This document shows positions 36,787-45,036 of a DNA stretch of 64,000 bases, in pieces; within the stretch, counting starts at the first letter, position 1; the number at the start of each line of letters is the position of its first letter. The stretch covers positions 496,001 to 560,000 of the forward strand of contig NZ_OY780936.1 in assembly GCF_963675905.1 (NCBI RefSeq). The letters are read 5' to 3'. The translations under genes were made by a program, and so were the position numbers. The notes beneath the pieces are model-generated. The model did not search any database. It saw only the letters and a program-made list of their open reading frames with translations, and was not told the DNA's origin. Origin of the DNA: an uncultured Bacteroides sp. Its GTDB lineage: Bacteria; Bacteroidota; Bacteroidia; Bacteroidales; Bacteroidaceae.

Positions 36787-38256
36787 ATGAAAAGAGTACT
36801 TGTATATATAATTCTTTCTTTACTGACGATGGGTGACATTTGTGCTCAGCAGGCAGATTCTTTGTTTGTTTACAATGACTCCGTACGGATGAGAAAACAT
36901 CCATGGCGGGCTGCTTTTGAGAATGTTTTTATAAATACAGCTATATGGGCCGACAATCGTTTTGAGAGAAAAGCAGATTATGCAAAGATTAGTCTTAAAA
37001 GTATTCGCGCAAATATTAAAAGAGGTTTTGTATGAGATAACGATCTTTTTGCTTCCAATCAGTTGCTTCATCCTATTCATGGTAGTTTGTTTTTTAGTGC
37101 AGCCCGCAGTAATGGCCTTAATTACTGGGAATCTCTTCCTTATTCCTTTGTGGGAAGCCTTGCGTGGGAAGTATGTGCTGAAACAACTCCGCCATCCATT
37201 AACGACTTACTTAGTACAAGCTTTGGAGGTGCGGCTTTAGGTGAAGTTTCTTATCGACTTTCAAATTTAGTGCTTGACGACTCAAAAACGGGAGCCAATC
37301 GTTTGTGGCGTGAATTTGTAGGTACTGTAGTTTCTCCGGTAAGAGGGCTTAATCGTATTATTACTGGTAAGGCTTGGAAAGTAAGACATGTATATTATAA
37401 ATATATTGATTATGAAAAAACACCTGTGAATATATCTGTTAGTTTAGGAGACCGTTACATGGCTGATGATAACCGCTTTTTTAGACAAAACAATAATGCC
37501 TATTTGGAATATCAGATGAATTACGGAGACATATTGAGTAATGAAACTAGTAAGCCTTATGATTTCTTTAAATTTAATGTACTTTTTGATCTGGGAGGTA
37601 CCCAACCTATTGTTAGTAATGTTAGTCTGGTGGCAAAACTTGCAGCTAAATGTTATGAACCTTTGCCCGGACATAAAGCATTAATTGGACTTTTTCAACA
37701 CTTTGATTATTATAATTCAGAAATTGTTCTTAAAGGTTCAAAAAGTATCCCTTTTAAATTAGCAGAAGGAGCTACCTTTGGTTTAGGAATGGCATATTTG
37801 TTTCCTGCAACAAAGAAAGTAACCATTTGGCACAGGACTTATTTAAATGCAGTTTTGCTTGGAGGTACTTTAACCGACTATTATAGTTTAGGCCGTAATT
37901 ATAACCTTGGAAGCGGATTTAGTATAAAAAATTATACCTCTATAGAATCCCGGAAATATGGCAGTCTTGATCTAAATCTTTTTTATTATAATTTGTTTAC
38001 CTGGAAAGGGTATAAAAGCGAAGATATTAAAAATACAGAAGATCCGTATTTGTATCTGAATACTCAGGGAGATAAAGGTAATACAGCTTTTTTGATTTTT
38101 AATCCGGACATTAATCTTAATCTGTCTTCTCGCTTGAAAGCAACTTTTGCTTCTTTCCTATATTACAGAAAATCACATTATGATTATCATGAAGATGTAA
38201 CTTCCAGTACGTTTGAAATTCGTTTAGGCTTAAAATACACTTTTGGTTTAAAGTAA
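36787..38256 (+). pseudogene. DUF3943 paralogue broken by one stop codon
   Basis: Compared with the intact paralogue at 30853, the frame runs from MKRVLVYIILSLLTMGDICA, through VYNDSVRMRKHPWRAAFEN, to an in-frame TGA at 37033-37035, exactly where the paralogue has TGG (tryptophan in GLVWDNDKF). After it the frame continues with DNDLFASNQLLHPIHGSLFF and the full DUF3943 core (WEVCAETTPPSINDLLSTS, GEVSYRLSNLVLDDS) to the end RLGLKYTFGLK. The rest shows no other break, so the mutation is recent or suppressed. If translated only to the stop, an 82-residue peptide results. Confidence 0.85.
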
Positions 38257-38377
38257 TTATTTTATTTATGACGTTTGTGCTTCTATAGATTATTAGAACA
38301 ATACAATTATAACTTCAGAAAGTTAATTTTATATATAATTTTGCATAATAGTTGTAACGTTTATGTCTGTTTAGCTT

Positions 38378-38385
38378 TATATTTG
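38378..38385 (+). promoter_or_regulatory. -7 box of the DUF6051 gene
   Basis: TATATTTG matches TANNTTTG and sits 28 bp before the start codon at 38414. Confidence 0.5.
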
Positions 38386-38413
38386 CGTTTAACAACATAA
38401 ATGGAGGTTATTT

Positions 38414-39628
38414 ATGAAATACGTTGACTTACACGCAAAGCTTAAAGAATTGCTAAATTATGAGGACGACGAAATTATAATAGATGATAATGTAATTGTC
38501 CGAAACTTCAATTTTGATTCTAAATCCAGAGATATTTTACCTGGTGGAGCTTATAATCATGATACATACGAGTATTGTTTTTCGGAGGATCCTGATTATG
38601 AACCGGATATTATTCAGGATATGCTTAACATGAGTGATGCAGAGATTCCTGAGAATATTCATTTCCGTTACCACATGTTTCGTCCTGCAGGAAACCAAAA
38701 GGTGAAAGAAGTTATTCTTATGTTTCATGGTTTTAATGAAAAACATTGGGCTAAATATTCCACTTGGGCTAAGACCTTGGTTGATAAAACCGGAAAGGCC
38801 GTTTTGCTATTTCCCATTGCTTTCCACATGAACCGTGCCCCACTTAGTTGGAGTGATTCACATCAGATGTATGCTATTAGTCAGCAGAGAAAGAAAAGAC
38901 ATCCTGAAGTTATTTGTTCTACATTATCGAATGTTGCTATCAGCACTCGTCTTCATAACAAGCCGCAACGTTTTATATGGTCCGGTTTACAGACCTATTA
39001 TGATGTAATATCATTGATGAAAGATATTAAAGCGAATCAACATCCCGATATTGAGCCTGATGCTTCAATTGATTTCTTTGCATATTCCATTGGTGGCTTT
39101 TTGGCACAAATATTGATGATGGCTGATTATGAAGGCTATTTCTCAAAGTCGAAATTATGCTTGTTTTGTGGAGGGGCTGTGTTTAACCGACTTTCTCCTG
39201 TTTCCAAGTTTATATTAGATAGCGAAGCAAATGTTAGTCTTTACTCTTTTGTAGTGGAACATTTGGAAAGTCATATGAAGCGTGATAAGATGTTGCGAAC
39301 ATACTTAAGCGATTCTCATCCCGAAGGAGTTAATTTCCGCAGTATGCTGAATTATAAAACATTCACCAGTTTCAGGGAAAACCGATTCCGAGAAATGCAT
39401 AATCGTATCTTGGCTGTTACTTTGGAAAAAGATACTGTGGTTCCGCCTTACGAGGTGATTAACACATTGCAGGGAATAAAAAGAGATATACCTATTGAAG
39501 TGGATATTTTGGATTTTAGCTATCCTTACAAGCACGAAGATCCATTCCCGGCTCTGACCTCTATTGCTGATGCAGTGGATGAGGAATTCAATAAAGCATT
39601 TGAAAGAATATGCAACTTCTATTTGTAG
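38414..39628 (+). CDS. DUF6051 alpha/beta-hydrolase-like protein
   Basis: 404 residues, no signal peptide, so cytoplasmic. Resembles the DUF6051 family. The fold looks like an alpha/beta hydrolase: VKEVILMFHGFNEKHW is the oxyanion strand region, DFFAYSIGGFLAQILMM the nucleophile elbow with serine in YSIGG, VTLEKDTVVPPYEV the likely acid, and SYPYKHEDPF the likely histidine. No specific substrate can be assigned. The gene stands alone with its own promoter box and ends in a strong terminator whose stem contains the stop codon. Confidence 0.6.
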   Translation: MKYVDLHAKLKELLNYEDDEIIIDDNVIVRNFNFDSKSRDILPGGAYNHDTYEYCFSEDPDYEPDIIQDMLNMSDAEIPENIHFRYHMFRPAGNQKVKEVILMFHGFNEKHWAKYSTWAKTLVDKTGKAVLLFPIAFHMNRAPLSWSDSHQMYAISQQRKKRHPEVICSTLSNVAISTRLHNKPQRFIWSGLQTYYDVISLMKDIKANQHPDIEPDASIDFFAYSIGGFLAQILMMADYEGYFSKSKLCLFCGGAVFNRLSPVSKFILDSEANVSLYSFVVEHLESHMKRDKMLRTYLSDSHPEGVNFRSMLNYKTFTSFRENRFREMHNRILAVTLEKDTVVPPYEVINTLQGIKRDIPIEVDILDFSYPYKHEDPFPALTSIADAVDEEFNKAFERICNFYL

Positions 39629-39640
39629 AAGTTGCATATT
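39607..39640. terminator. Terminator overlapping the DUF6051 stop codon
   Basis: A 15-bp stem (AATATGCAACTTCTA, loop TTTG, and its complement). The stop codon TAG at 39626-39628 lies in the second arm. T-rich sequence follows on the plus strand, and the minus-strand gene ending at 39650 can use it as well. Confidence 0.75.
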
Positions 39641-39649
39641 AATTGAATG

Positions 39650-40123
39650 TTATTTTTTCAAAGAAAGAACATATTTTTTCCAATCCGGAGTTTTGTTCAT
39701 CTTTTGAGAAAGCATAATAACTTTGTCATTTTCAACTTGATAATAACTGATTTCACTATTCTTTTCCGGAGTAAGCTCCCAAACGATGGCGTTTTTATCA
39801 GCTTCTGTTCCATGGATAGTTTTTACTGTACCATTCTGAACGTATGTAAGGTCTTTGCCTTCGTTTCCTTCAATATAAGTTTTCAGAAGTTCGTATGTAC
39901 CATTGTCGCTCTTTTCCTGAATTTTCACAGTAAGAGTGTAACGCAGTCCTTTGCCCTGAGCAGGAAGAACACCTTCGAAGGTTTTTGTTTGCAGTGCACC
40001 CAGTGCAGGATCCAGATTCATTTCGGTACTGTCCTTTGCTGCCCCTTCTGCAGTTGCATCTTTCGCTTTCTGCTGGCAAGACACCATAGCTGCCAACGCT
40101 AATAAAAATAATAATTTTTTCAT
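39650..40123 (-). CDS. NlpE-N-like lipoprotein
   Basis: 157 residues, lipobox AAMVSC with the cysteine at about 16. The body resembles the NlpE N-terminal beta-barrel: KTFEGVLPAQGKGLRYTLTV, then GTYELLKTYIEGNEGKDLTY and ISYYQVENDKVIMLSQKM. In E. coli NlpE reports envelope and copper stress through its cysteines, but this short protein lacks the CxxC motif, so only the fold is claimed. It ends the minus-strand stretch against the DUF6051 gene; a possible operon with the hemolysin-family gene upstream (38 bp gap). Confidence 0.7.
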   Translation of the reverse strand: MKKLLFLLALAAMVSCQQKAKDATAEGAAKDSTEMNLDPALGALQTKTFEGVLPAQGKGLRYTLTVKIQEKSDNGTYELLKTYIEGNEGKDLTYVQNGTVKTIHGTEADKNAIVWELTPEKNSEISYYQVENDKVIMLSQKMNKTPDWKKYVLSLKK

Positions 40124-40160
40124 GATAATAATTGATTTATTTGAGTGGGAAATAGTTTTT

Positions 40161-41438
40161 TTATTTAATAATTACCAGGAGTTTGTCAACCCTTCCATTA
40201 TCCATATCCATTACTTCGAACTGCAGGTTCTGATACGTAAATATATCCCCGGCTTTAGGAATACGTCCGATATAAAACATAGCTAATCCACCAAGTGTAG
40301 TAAAATCTTCGCCTTCCAGATCATCGTAGAACAAAATGCCCATTTCTTCCATAAAATCTCCAAGATTCAAGGAGGCATCTACAAGGTATGAACCATCTTT
40401 TCGTTTTACGATAGGTTCTTCGGCTATTTCGTTCTCCTCAAGTATATCACCAAATATACTTTCTGTGAGATCGTGCAGAGTGATAATACCTTCTATTCCG
40501 CCATACTCGTTGACTACAACGCCAAACTTGTTTTTGTTTTTCTTGAATAACTCCAGAACCTTCTTTGCATAAAGACTTTCCGGTATGAAGAGTGGGGGCT
40601 GGGCAATACTTTTCAGATCGAATTCTCCGTCATTGCCAATCATTGTTATGATATTCTTTACGGATACCACACCTATAATTTCATCCTGAGAACTATCTGT
40701 CAGCAAGTATTTGCTGAAGTGTTTCTTGTCAATGATGTCCAGAACATCTTTCTGAGTGTAATCTGTGTGAAGAAAAACCACATCTGTACGGTGAGTCATC
40801 AGTTCATTTGCTCGTTTATCTGCAAAACGGAACACATCCCTCAGCATGTTCGTTTCATCTTTATCAATAACTCCCTGTTCTGAACTCTGATGAAGAATAA
40901 CTTTCAGCTCTTCCTGTGTAATGGTACGTTCATGTCCTTTAATTCCAAGAATCCTATTTAATAGTTTGGTCGATACGCTGAGCAGGTATACAAAAGGATA
41001 AGTAATTTTTGTTATTACCGACATGAAAGGAGAAAGCGTAATTGCAATTTTTTCGGGGTTGGACAGTCCGATTGATTTAGGTACCAGTTCGCCTATTATA
41101 AGAGATAAGTAAGTTATAAAAGCAACTGTTACAATCAGAGCCATGTCTGCTGCATAGGCCTCAGTGGCTGGAATCATTTTAAAAAGCGGTTCCACATTAT
41201 TAGCAACGGCAACTCCACCGAAAGCTCCGGATACAATTCCAATAAGAGTAATTCCAATCTGAATGGTAGAGAGAAACTTATCTGGTTCCTCCAACTGCTT
41301 AAGTACATTTTTGGCCGATTGATTCCCTTTACTGGCCAAAGTCTCCAGTCTCGCTTTACTTGATGAAATTAATGCGATTTCGTACATAGAGAAGATTCCG
41401 TTGAGAACCAAGAGAAGCAATATAATTGCAAATTCCAT
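40161..41438 (-). CDS. CNNM/CorC (hemolysin) family membrane protein
   Basis: 425 residues. The N-terminal DUF21/CNNM membrane domain (about 1-190) contains LLLLVLNGIFSMYEIALISS and ITYLSLIIGELVPKSIGLSN with the typical GELVPK motif; a pair of CBS domains follows (about 205-330, MTHRTDVVFLHTDYTQKDVL and VVNEYGGIEGIITLHDLTE); a CorC_HlyC domain closes it (about 345-425, VKRKDGSYLVDASLNLGD). Such proteins bind Mg-ATP and are linked to magnesium or sodium export; they are rarely haemolytic despite the name. Full length and apparently intact. Confidence 0.9.
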   Translation of the reverse strand: MEFAIILLLLVLNGIFSMYEIALISSSKARLETLASKGNQSAKNVLKQLEEPDKFLSTIQIGITLIGIVSGAFGGVAVANNVEPLFKMIPATEAYAADMALIVTVAFITYLSLIIGELVPKSIGLSNPEKIAITLSPFMSVITKITYPFVYLLSVSTKLLNRILGIKGHERTITQEELKVILHQSSEQGVIDKDETNMLRDVFRFADKRANELMTHRTDVVFLHTDYTQKDVLDIIDKKHFSKYLLTDSSQDEIIGVVSVKNIITMIGNDGEFDLKSIAQPPLFIPESLYAKKVLELFKKNKNKFGVVVNEYGGIEGIITLHDLTESIFGDILEENEIAEEPIVKRKDGSYLVDASLNLGDFMEEMGILFYDDLEGEDFTTLGGLAMFYIGRIPKAGDIFTYQNLQFEVMDMDNGRVDKLLVIIK

Positions 41439-41564
41439 CGTGCTTGTTTAATGATTATATGCGAATTTAGATGTTTATTTCGTTTCTTGCAACAATTAGG
41501 AACTTTTGTTATATACTTTTCTGTAATATAACCAGAGTTTAGCAAATGATTGATGAATAAATGT

Positions 41565-41652
41565 ATTAAAGACCTACTCTTTTTAATAAAAAGGAGTACT
41601 CTAATATAAAATTAAGTGTAGACCTTAAATTAATAAAGTCTACTTCTTATTA
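41565..41652. repeat. Tetra-palindrome array 2 (22-bp period, GTCTAC/GTAGAC core)
   Basis: Four imperfect palindromes with TA centres at 41575/76, 41597/98, 41619/20 and 41641/42, exactly 22 bp apart: CCTACT, AGTACT, GTAGAC and GTCTAC. The last two can also pair as GTAGAC...GTCTAC. It lies about 135 bp upstream of the CNNM/CorC gene's start. Confidence 0.65.
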
Positions 41653-41808
41653 AAAATATAATTCTTTATTTTTGCTTAGGTAATCCGATGGATTAGCCAA
41701 AAGTTCTTTGTGTTGCTGTTTCTTATACTTTTTCAATTAACAAAGAAGTCATAGCAAGCGAACCTGCCACTGTTTTGTCACTGAAATAGTTCTGCAGATA
41801 TAAAGAAT

Positions 41809-41840
41809 TATGACCTTTGATTTTCAAATCAAAGGTCATA
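41809..41840. terminator. Terminator after the CDGSH gene
   Basis: Perfect 15-bp stem TATGACCTTTGATTT / AAATCAAAGGTCATA with a two-base loop, 36 bp downstream of the CDGSH gene's stop on the minus strand. Confidence 0.75.
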
Positions 41841-41875
41841 AATAGTGATAAATATAAAATTGTTTTTAGAATTGA

Positions 41876-42112
41876 TTAGAGCTTTGTATGTGCTCCATCA
41901 CAATAGGGTGGATTTTTACTCTTCTTGCATCCACATAAAAAAGCCTTTCCTGATTCTTTAGGGGTGAAAGCCAGTGGAGTAAACTCCGTACAAGCGTGAG
42001 AACCATCGCAAAATGGCTGGTTCTTACTTTGACCGCAAGTACACCAGTGGTATTCCTTTCCAGCTTCCAACTCTACTGCAAATGGGCCTTTTTTGGCCAT
42101 TTTAGGTTCCAT
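41876..42112 (-). CDS. Dual CDGSH iron-sulfur protein
   Basis: 78 residues with two CDGSH-type motifs, CTCGQSKNQPFCDGSH (about 28-43) and CGCKKSKNPPYCDGAH (about 60-75), each supplying three cysteines and a histidine for a labile [2Fe-2S] cluster. The protein is small and cytoplasmic, likely involved in redox or iron-sulfur homeostasis. A strong Shine-Dalgarno-like AGGAGG precedes the start, which is rare in this phylum. Confidence 0.88.
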   Translation of the reverse strand: MEPKMAKKGPFAVELEAGKEYHWCTCGQSKNQPFCDGSHACTEFTPLAFTPKESGKAFLCGCKKSKNPPYCDGAHTKL

Positions 42113-42117
42113 TCTTT

Positions 42118-42123
42118 CCTCCT
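42118..42123 (-). promoter_or_regulatory. Unusually strong Shine-Dalgarno of the CDGSH gene
   Basis: AGGAGG lies five bases before the ATG at 42112. Bacteroidetes genes rarely use this signal, and few of the genes in this window show one. A 10-bp palindrome GACAATTGTC lies about 70 bp upstream (42181-42190) and could be an operator. Confidence 0.5.
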
Positions 42124-42474
42124 TCTCTCTTGATTAATTGTTTTTTTAAATTGTTGAGTAAATCAATTATTCCTTTGTCCGACAATTGTCATAAGGCAAT
42201 ATTCGACAAAAAACATGGTATATGCAAGCAAAAGGAAGAAAAGTTTGAAAAGATTTTAGCAATCAAGATTCTTCTTTAATTTTAAAAAAGTTTTTTTGTG
42301 CAACGCGCCAGTGAGTTCAGAGGTGATAATAATGTTTGCTACCTAAAATTAAGGCTAAAATCCTTGTTTATGTCAAAACAATAAGCTATTTTTAGGTGTT
42401 TCATTAATTGAAAGACCTAAAGTTGGGTCGCAACAAATTGTTCCTGATTTATTAACCTCTAAATAAATACTACT

Positions 42475-42786
42475 ATGGGAAAATATAGATTTTGGGAATG
42501 CTACGACGAAACTATCGATCAAAATGTCTTTGTGAAACTCGACCCCAAAGATATATTCGTTGAGAAGTTAACCGATGAATCAGAAGATGAAGTTGAATTC
42601 TTTATAGATAAAGACTTTAACAAGCATTATCTGGGCAAAATATGGGAAGAATTGCAATTTGAAACCGATGAAAAAGGTGATTTATATTATAAAAAGAAAG
42701 GTTCTACAGAATTACAGGTTACGGATATAGATAGCCAGGAAGCTTTGAGACGAAACATTGTGGTAGAAGATCCATTCCATTTATAA
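42475..42786 (+). CDS. Conserved-looking acidic hypothetical protein
   Basis: 103 residues, strongly acidic, no signal peptide. It begins MGKYRFWECYDETIDQNVFV and has a compact pattern with FVEKLTDESEDEVEFFIDKD and YLGKIWEELQFETDEKGDLYY. No domain is recognised. Codon use is like its neighbours, and a clear terminator follows at 42861-42898, which supports a real gene. The gap 42113-42474 upstream shows no other gene. Confidence 0.6.
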   Translation: MGKYRFWECYDETIDQNVFVKLDPKDIFVEKLTDESEDEVEFFIDKDFNKHYLGKIWEELQFETDEKGDLYYKKKGSTELQVTDIDSQEALRRNIVVEDPFHL

Positions 42787-42860
42787 ATACCGGACTTTTT
42801 GCTTTGCTAGTTCAATTTTTGCATTTTAGGATTGATCCGCATTTTGTATGAAGTAAAAAT

Positions 42861-42898
42861 AATGAGCCTGCCTAAAACTTTTCTTAGGCAGGCTCATT
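42861..42898. terminator. Bidirectional terminator
   Basis: AATGAGCCTGCCTAA pairs with TTAGGCAGGCTCATT over 15 bp. It separates the convergent small gene (plus) and the A1S_2505-like gene (minus). Confidence 0.8.
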
Positions 42899-42906
42899 GT
42901 TATTTC

Positions 42907-43311
42907 TTAAGCCTGTTTTACAAGTACTTCCCAAAATATTTCAGGAAGGCAGATGTTTTCAGCAGATACAGCATCGCGAAACAGTGGAGCTATATCGGTC
43001 GGAGTGTAGCCAGCTATGCCACAGCCTATCTCGGTAACTAAAAAACGCATATCGGGATTTTCTTTAGCAAAGCGGATAAACTCATCAACAAACGGAACAA
43101 TGGATGCAACAGATCCTGACATTGTAGGAATTGCATAAGTCTGTCCCTGAATTCCAACTCCTTGTCCCATTATTGCTCCCCAACGGCATGCTGTTCTGGC
43201 TGCTCCGCCATAGTGCATACCTTCCAGGTTAGAACCAAAAACAAAAATCTCATCCTCCATGAGCTGTGTAATGCAAGGATTAGTAATTCTACCTCTTGGA
43301 ATCTGATTCAT
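42907..43311 (-). CDS. A1S_2505-like / macro-like conserved protein
   Basis: 134 residues. It has EDEIFVFGSNLEGMHYGGAA, then ARTACRWGAIMGQGVGIQGQ and FLVTEIGCGIAGYTPTDIAP, the pattern of the A1S_2505 (phage non-structural protein) family, related in layout to macro domains. Annotated widely in Bacteroidales without a proven function. Cytoplasmic, single gene, convergent with its plus-strand neighbour. Confidence 0.65.
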   Translation of the reverse strand: MNQIPRGRITNPCITQLMEDEIFVFGSNLEGMHYGGAARTACRWGAIMGQGVGIQGQTYAIPTMSGSVASIVPFVDEFIRFAKENPDMRFLVTEIGCGIAGYTPTDIAPLFRDAVSAENICLPEIFWEVLVKQA

Positions 43312-43375
43312 AATAATGCTTGTTTATTGATTAATTAATATATAAATGTAACTAGTACATTTGCATATTGTTCAT

Positions 43376-43414
43376 CAGGAATGAATTAAATATCAGAAAT
43401 TTAACTCATTCCTG
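43376..43414 (-). terminator. Terminator after the alpha-galactosidase gene
   Basis: CAGGAATGAATTAAAT pairs with ATTTAACTCATTCCTG with one mismatch, starting 10 bp after the stop on the minus strand. Confidence 0.65.
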
Positions 43415-43424
43415 GTTAGTACAG

Positions 43425-44801
43425 CTACTTTATTGTTTTCAGTTTATACAAACCGCAGGCATGACTATTAAATGAACGGGAGAATTCTTTAGAGAAAGAT
43501 CCAACTTTCTTGCCACTCCACATATCAGTCACTGTACATTTGCCTTTAATACCTAAGTCTGCCAGATTTACAATAACTTTCTGTGCTACTTTGTCATCTG
43601 ATAAGTTGAACAGAGCCAAATATGTTTCACCGGTTTTTGAGTCCTTAGAAGTAATGGCTACTTTCTTATCTTTTTGATAAAGCTGGCGAACATTTTTACT
43701 TTCACGATGCATTTTCAATACAGCTTTATTGGTTAGCAAAGATAAGGTAAATGCATCATTGCTAGGAAGATCGCCACCAAAGATTAGTGGAGAACGGAAA
43801 ATGGTGAACAGAGTCATCAGTGTATACTGTTCGTCTTTAGTTAAACGAGTCATACGATCGTTTCCTCTTTCACCGCGAACAGAAATACGTCCCAATGGAA
43901 TCATGTCACAATCCGGCCATGTTCCCGGAGCAATATATGGATACCATTTTTGGCAGATATCAAACAAGTGAGTCACATGTCCCCAAGTATCCCATACATC
44001 ATCAACCATACGCCACATATTTGCATGAGTACGAACGTGATCGGCATTCTCTATTGGAGTCTCTCCCGGAGAAGTACTTAACACAATCTTTCGTCCGCAA
44101 TGATCAATAGCATTACGTATAAGATTAATCTCTCCCAGATGGTAAGGACGAGATAAATCGTCAATCTTAATAAAGTCTACTCCCCAGGAAGCATAAAGTT
44201 CGAAAATAGAATTGTAATATTCCTGAGCGCCCGGTTTGTTGGCTACAATAGTGTAGTTATCATGTAACCATTGGCATTGCAGTTCTGTAGAATAAATCTG
44301 ATCGGCAGTAATACCGTTAGTTCCTTTGATAGGTAGCTTTTTCTCAACAGCCACTTTGGGAATACCGCGCATAATGTGAATACCAAATTTTAAACCTTTG
44401 GAATGAACATAATCAGCAAGTGCTTTGAAACCTTTGCCATCTTTTGCAGAAGGAAAACGATTCAGAGCCGGCATATATCTACCATATTGATCCATTACAT
44501 AAATAGGATCCTTTTCATTATATCCTCCCGCCTTGTCGTTTTCAACGAACCAGCGAATATCAACAACAATATATTCCCATCCGTAGCTTTTAAGATTGGT
44601 TGCCATATAATCTGCATTGGCTTTAACTTCACTTTCTGTCACAGTAGGTCCGTAGCAATCCCAACTATTCCATCCCATGGGTGGAGTCTGTGCCCATTGT
44701 TTAAATTCTCCTTTTTTAAATGATTTTGTTTGTGCTGATAATTGAGGTGAAGATACACTTAGCAAAGCTGCTGTAGCAAAAAGTAGTAATTTGTTTTTCA
44801 T
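43425..44801 (-). CDS. Secreted GH27 alpha-galactosidase
   Basis: 458 residues from the ATG at 44801, where the signal peptide begins (MKNKLLLFATAALLSVSS); the upstream ATG at 44834 adds a charged extension and is rejected. GH27 motifs: TPPMGWNSWDCYGPTVTE at the start of the barrel, YIVVDIRWF, KGLKFGIHIMRGIPK, VDFIKIDDLSRPYH with the likely nucleophile aspartate, and WRMVDDVWDTWGHVTHLFD with the likely acid. It releases terminal alpha-galactose from galactosides or galactomannan. The C-terminal beta-sandwich ends SHACGLYKLKTIK. A secreted glycan-digesting enzyme, not in an obvious PUL. Confidence 0.88.
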   Translation of the reverse strand: MKNKLLLFATAALLSVSSPQLSAQTKSFKKGEFKQWAQTPPMGWNSWDCYGPTVTESEVKANADYMATNLKSYGWEYIVVDIRWFVENDKAGGYNEKDPIYVMDQYGRYMPALNRFPSAKDGKGFKALADYVHSKGLKFGIHIMRGIPKVAVEKKLPIKGTNGITADQIYSTELQCQWLHDNYTIVANKPGAQEYYNSIFELYASWGVDFIKIDDLSRPYHLGEINLIRNAIDHCGRKIVLSTSPGETPIENADHVRTHANMWRMVDDVWDTWGHVTHLFDICQKWYPYIAPGTWPDCDMIPLGRISVRGERGNDRMTRLTKDEQYTLMTLFTIFRSPLIFGGDLPSNDAFTLSLLTNKAVLKMHRESKNVRQLYQKDKKVAITSKDSKTGETYLALFNLSDDKVAQKVIVNLADLGIKGKCTVTDMWSGKKVGSFSKEFSRSFNSHACGLYKLKTIK

Positions 44802-45036
44802 AAGTTTAAAAGTTAGTTCTATTCTTTTGCCCAAAGATACAACTAAAATTTATGTTGAAAAGAAAAGATAAAGCCATAAATGGTCGAATTTTGATCATTT
44901 ATGACTCTATTACATTGCTTTCCAGTTTTATGAACTTCATCCATAACAGGCTTATTTTTTATATTTTCCACCTGTAATGCTTCGGTACCATAATAAAGAA
45001 CCTTTTTCAAGATCTCCTATATACGAGGTATTTCAA

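Noticed and set aside
37033-37035. TGA read as selenocysteine or tryptophan
   Set aside because: The position is tryptophan in the paralogue, no SECIS-like structure is evident, and TGA ends other genes in the window, so it is a normal stop.
39647-40102. Plus-strand frame of 151 codons
   Set aside because: Antisense to the NlpE-like lipoprotein gene, which has a clean signal peptide and lipobox; phenylalanine/cysteine-rich shadow translation.
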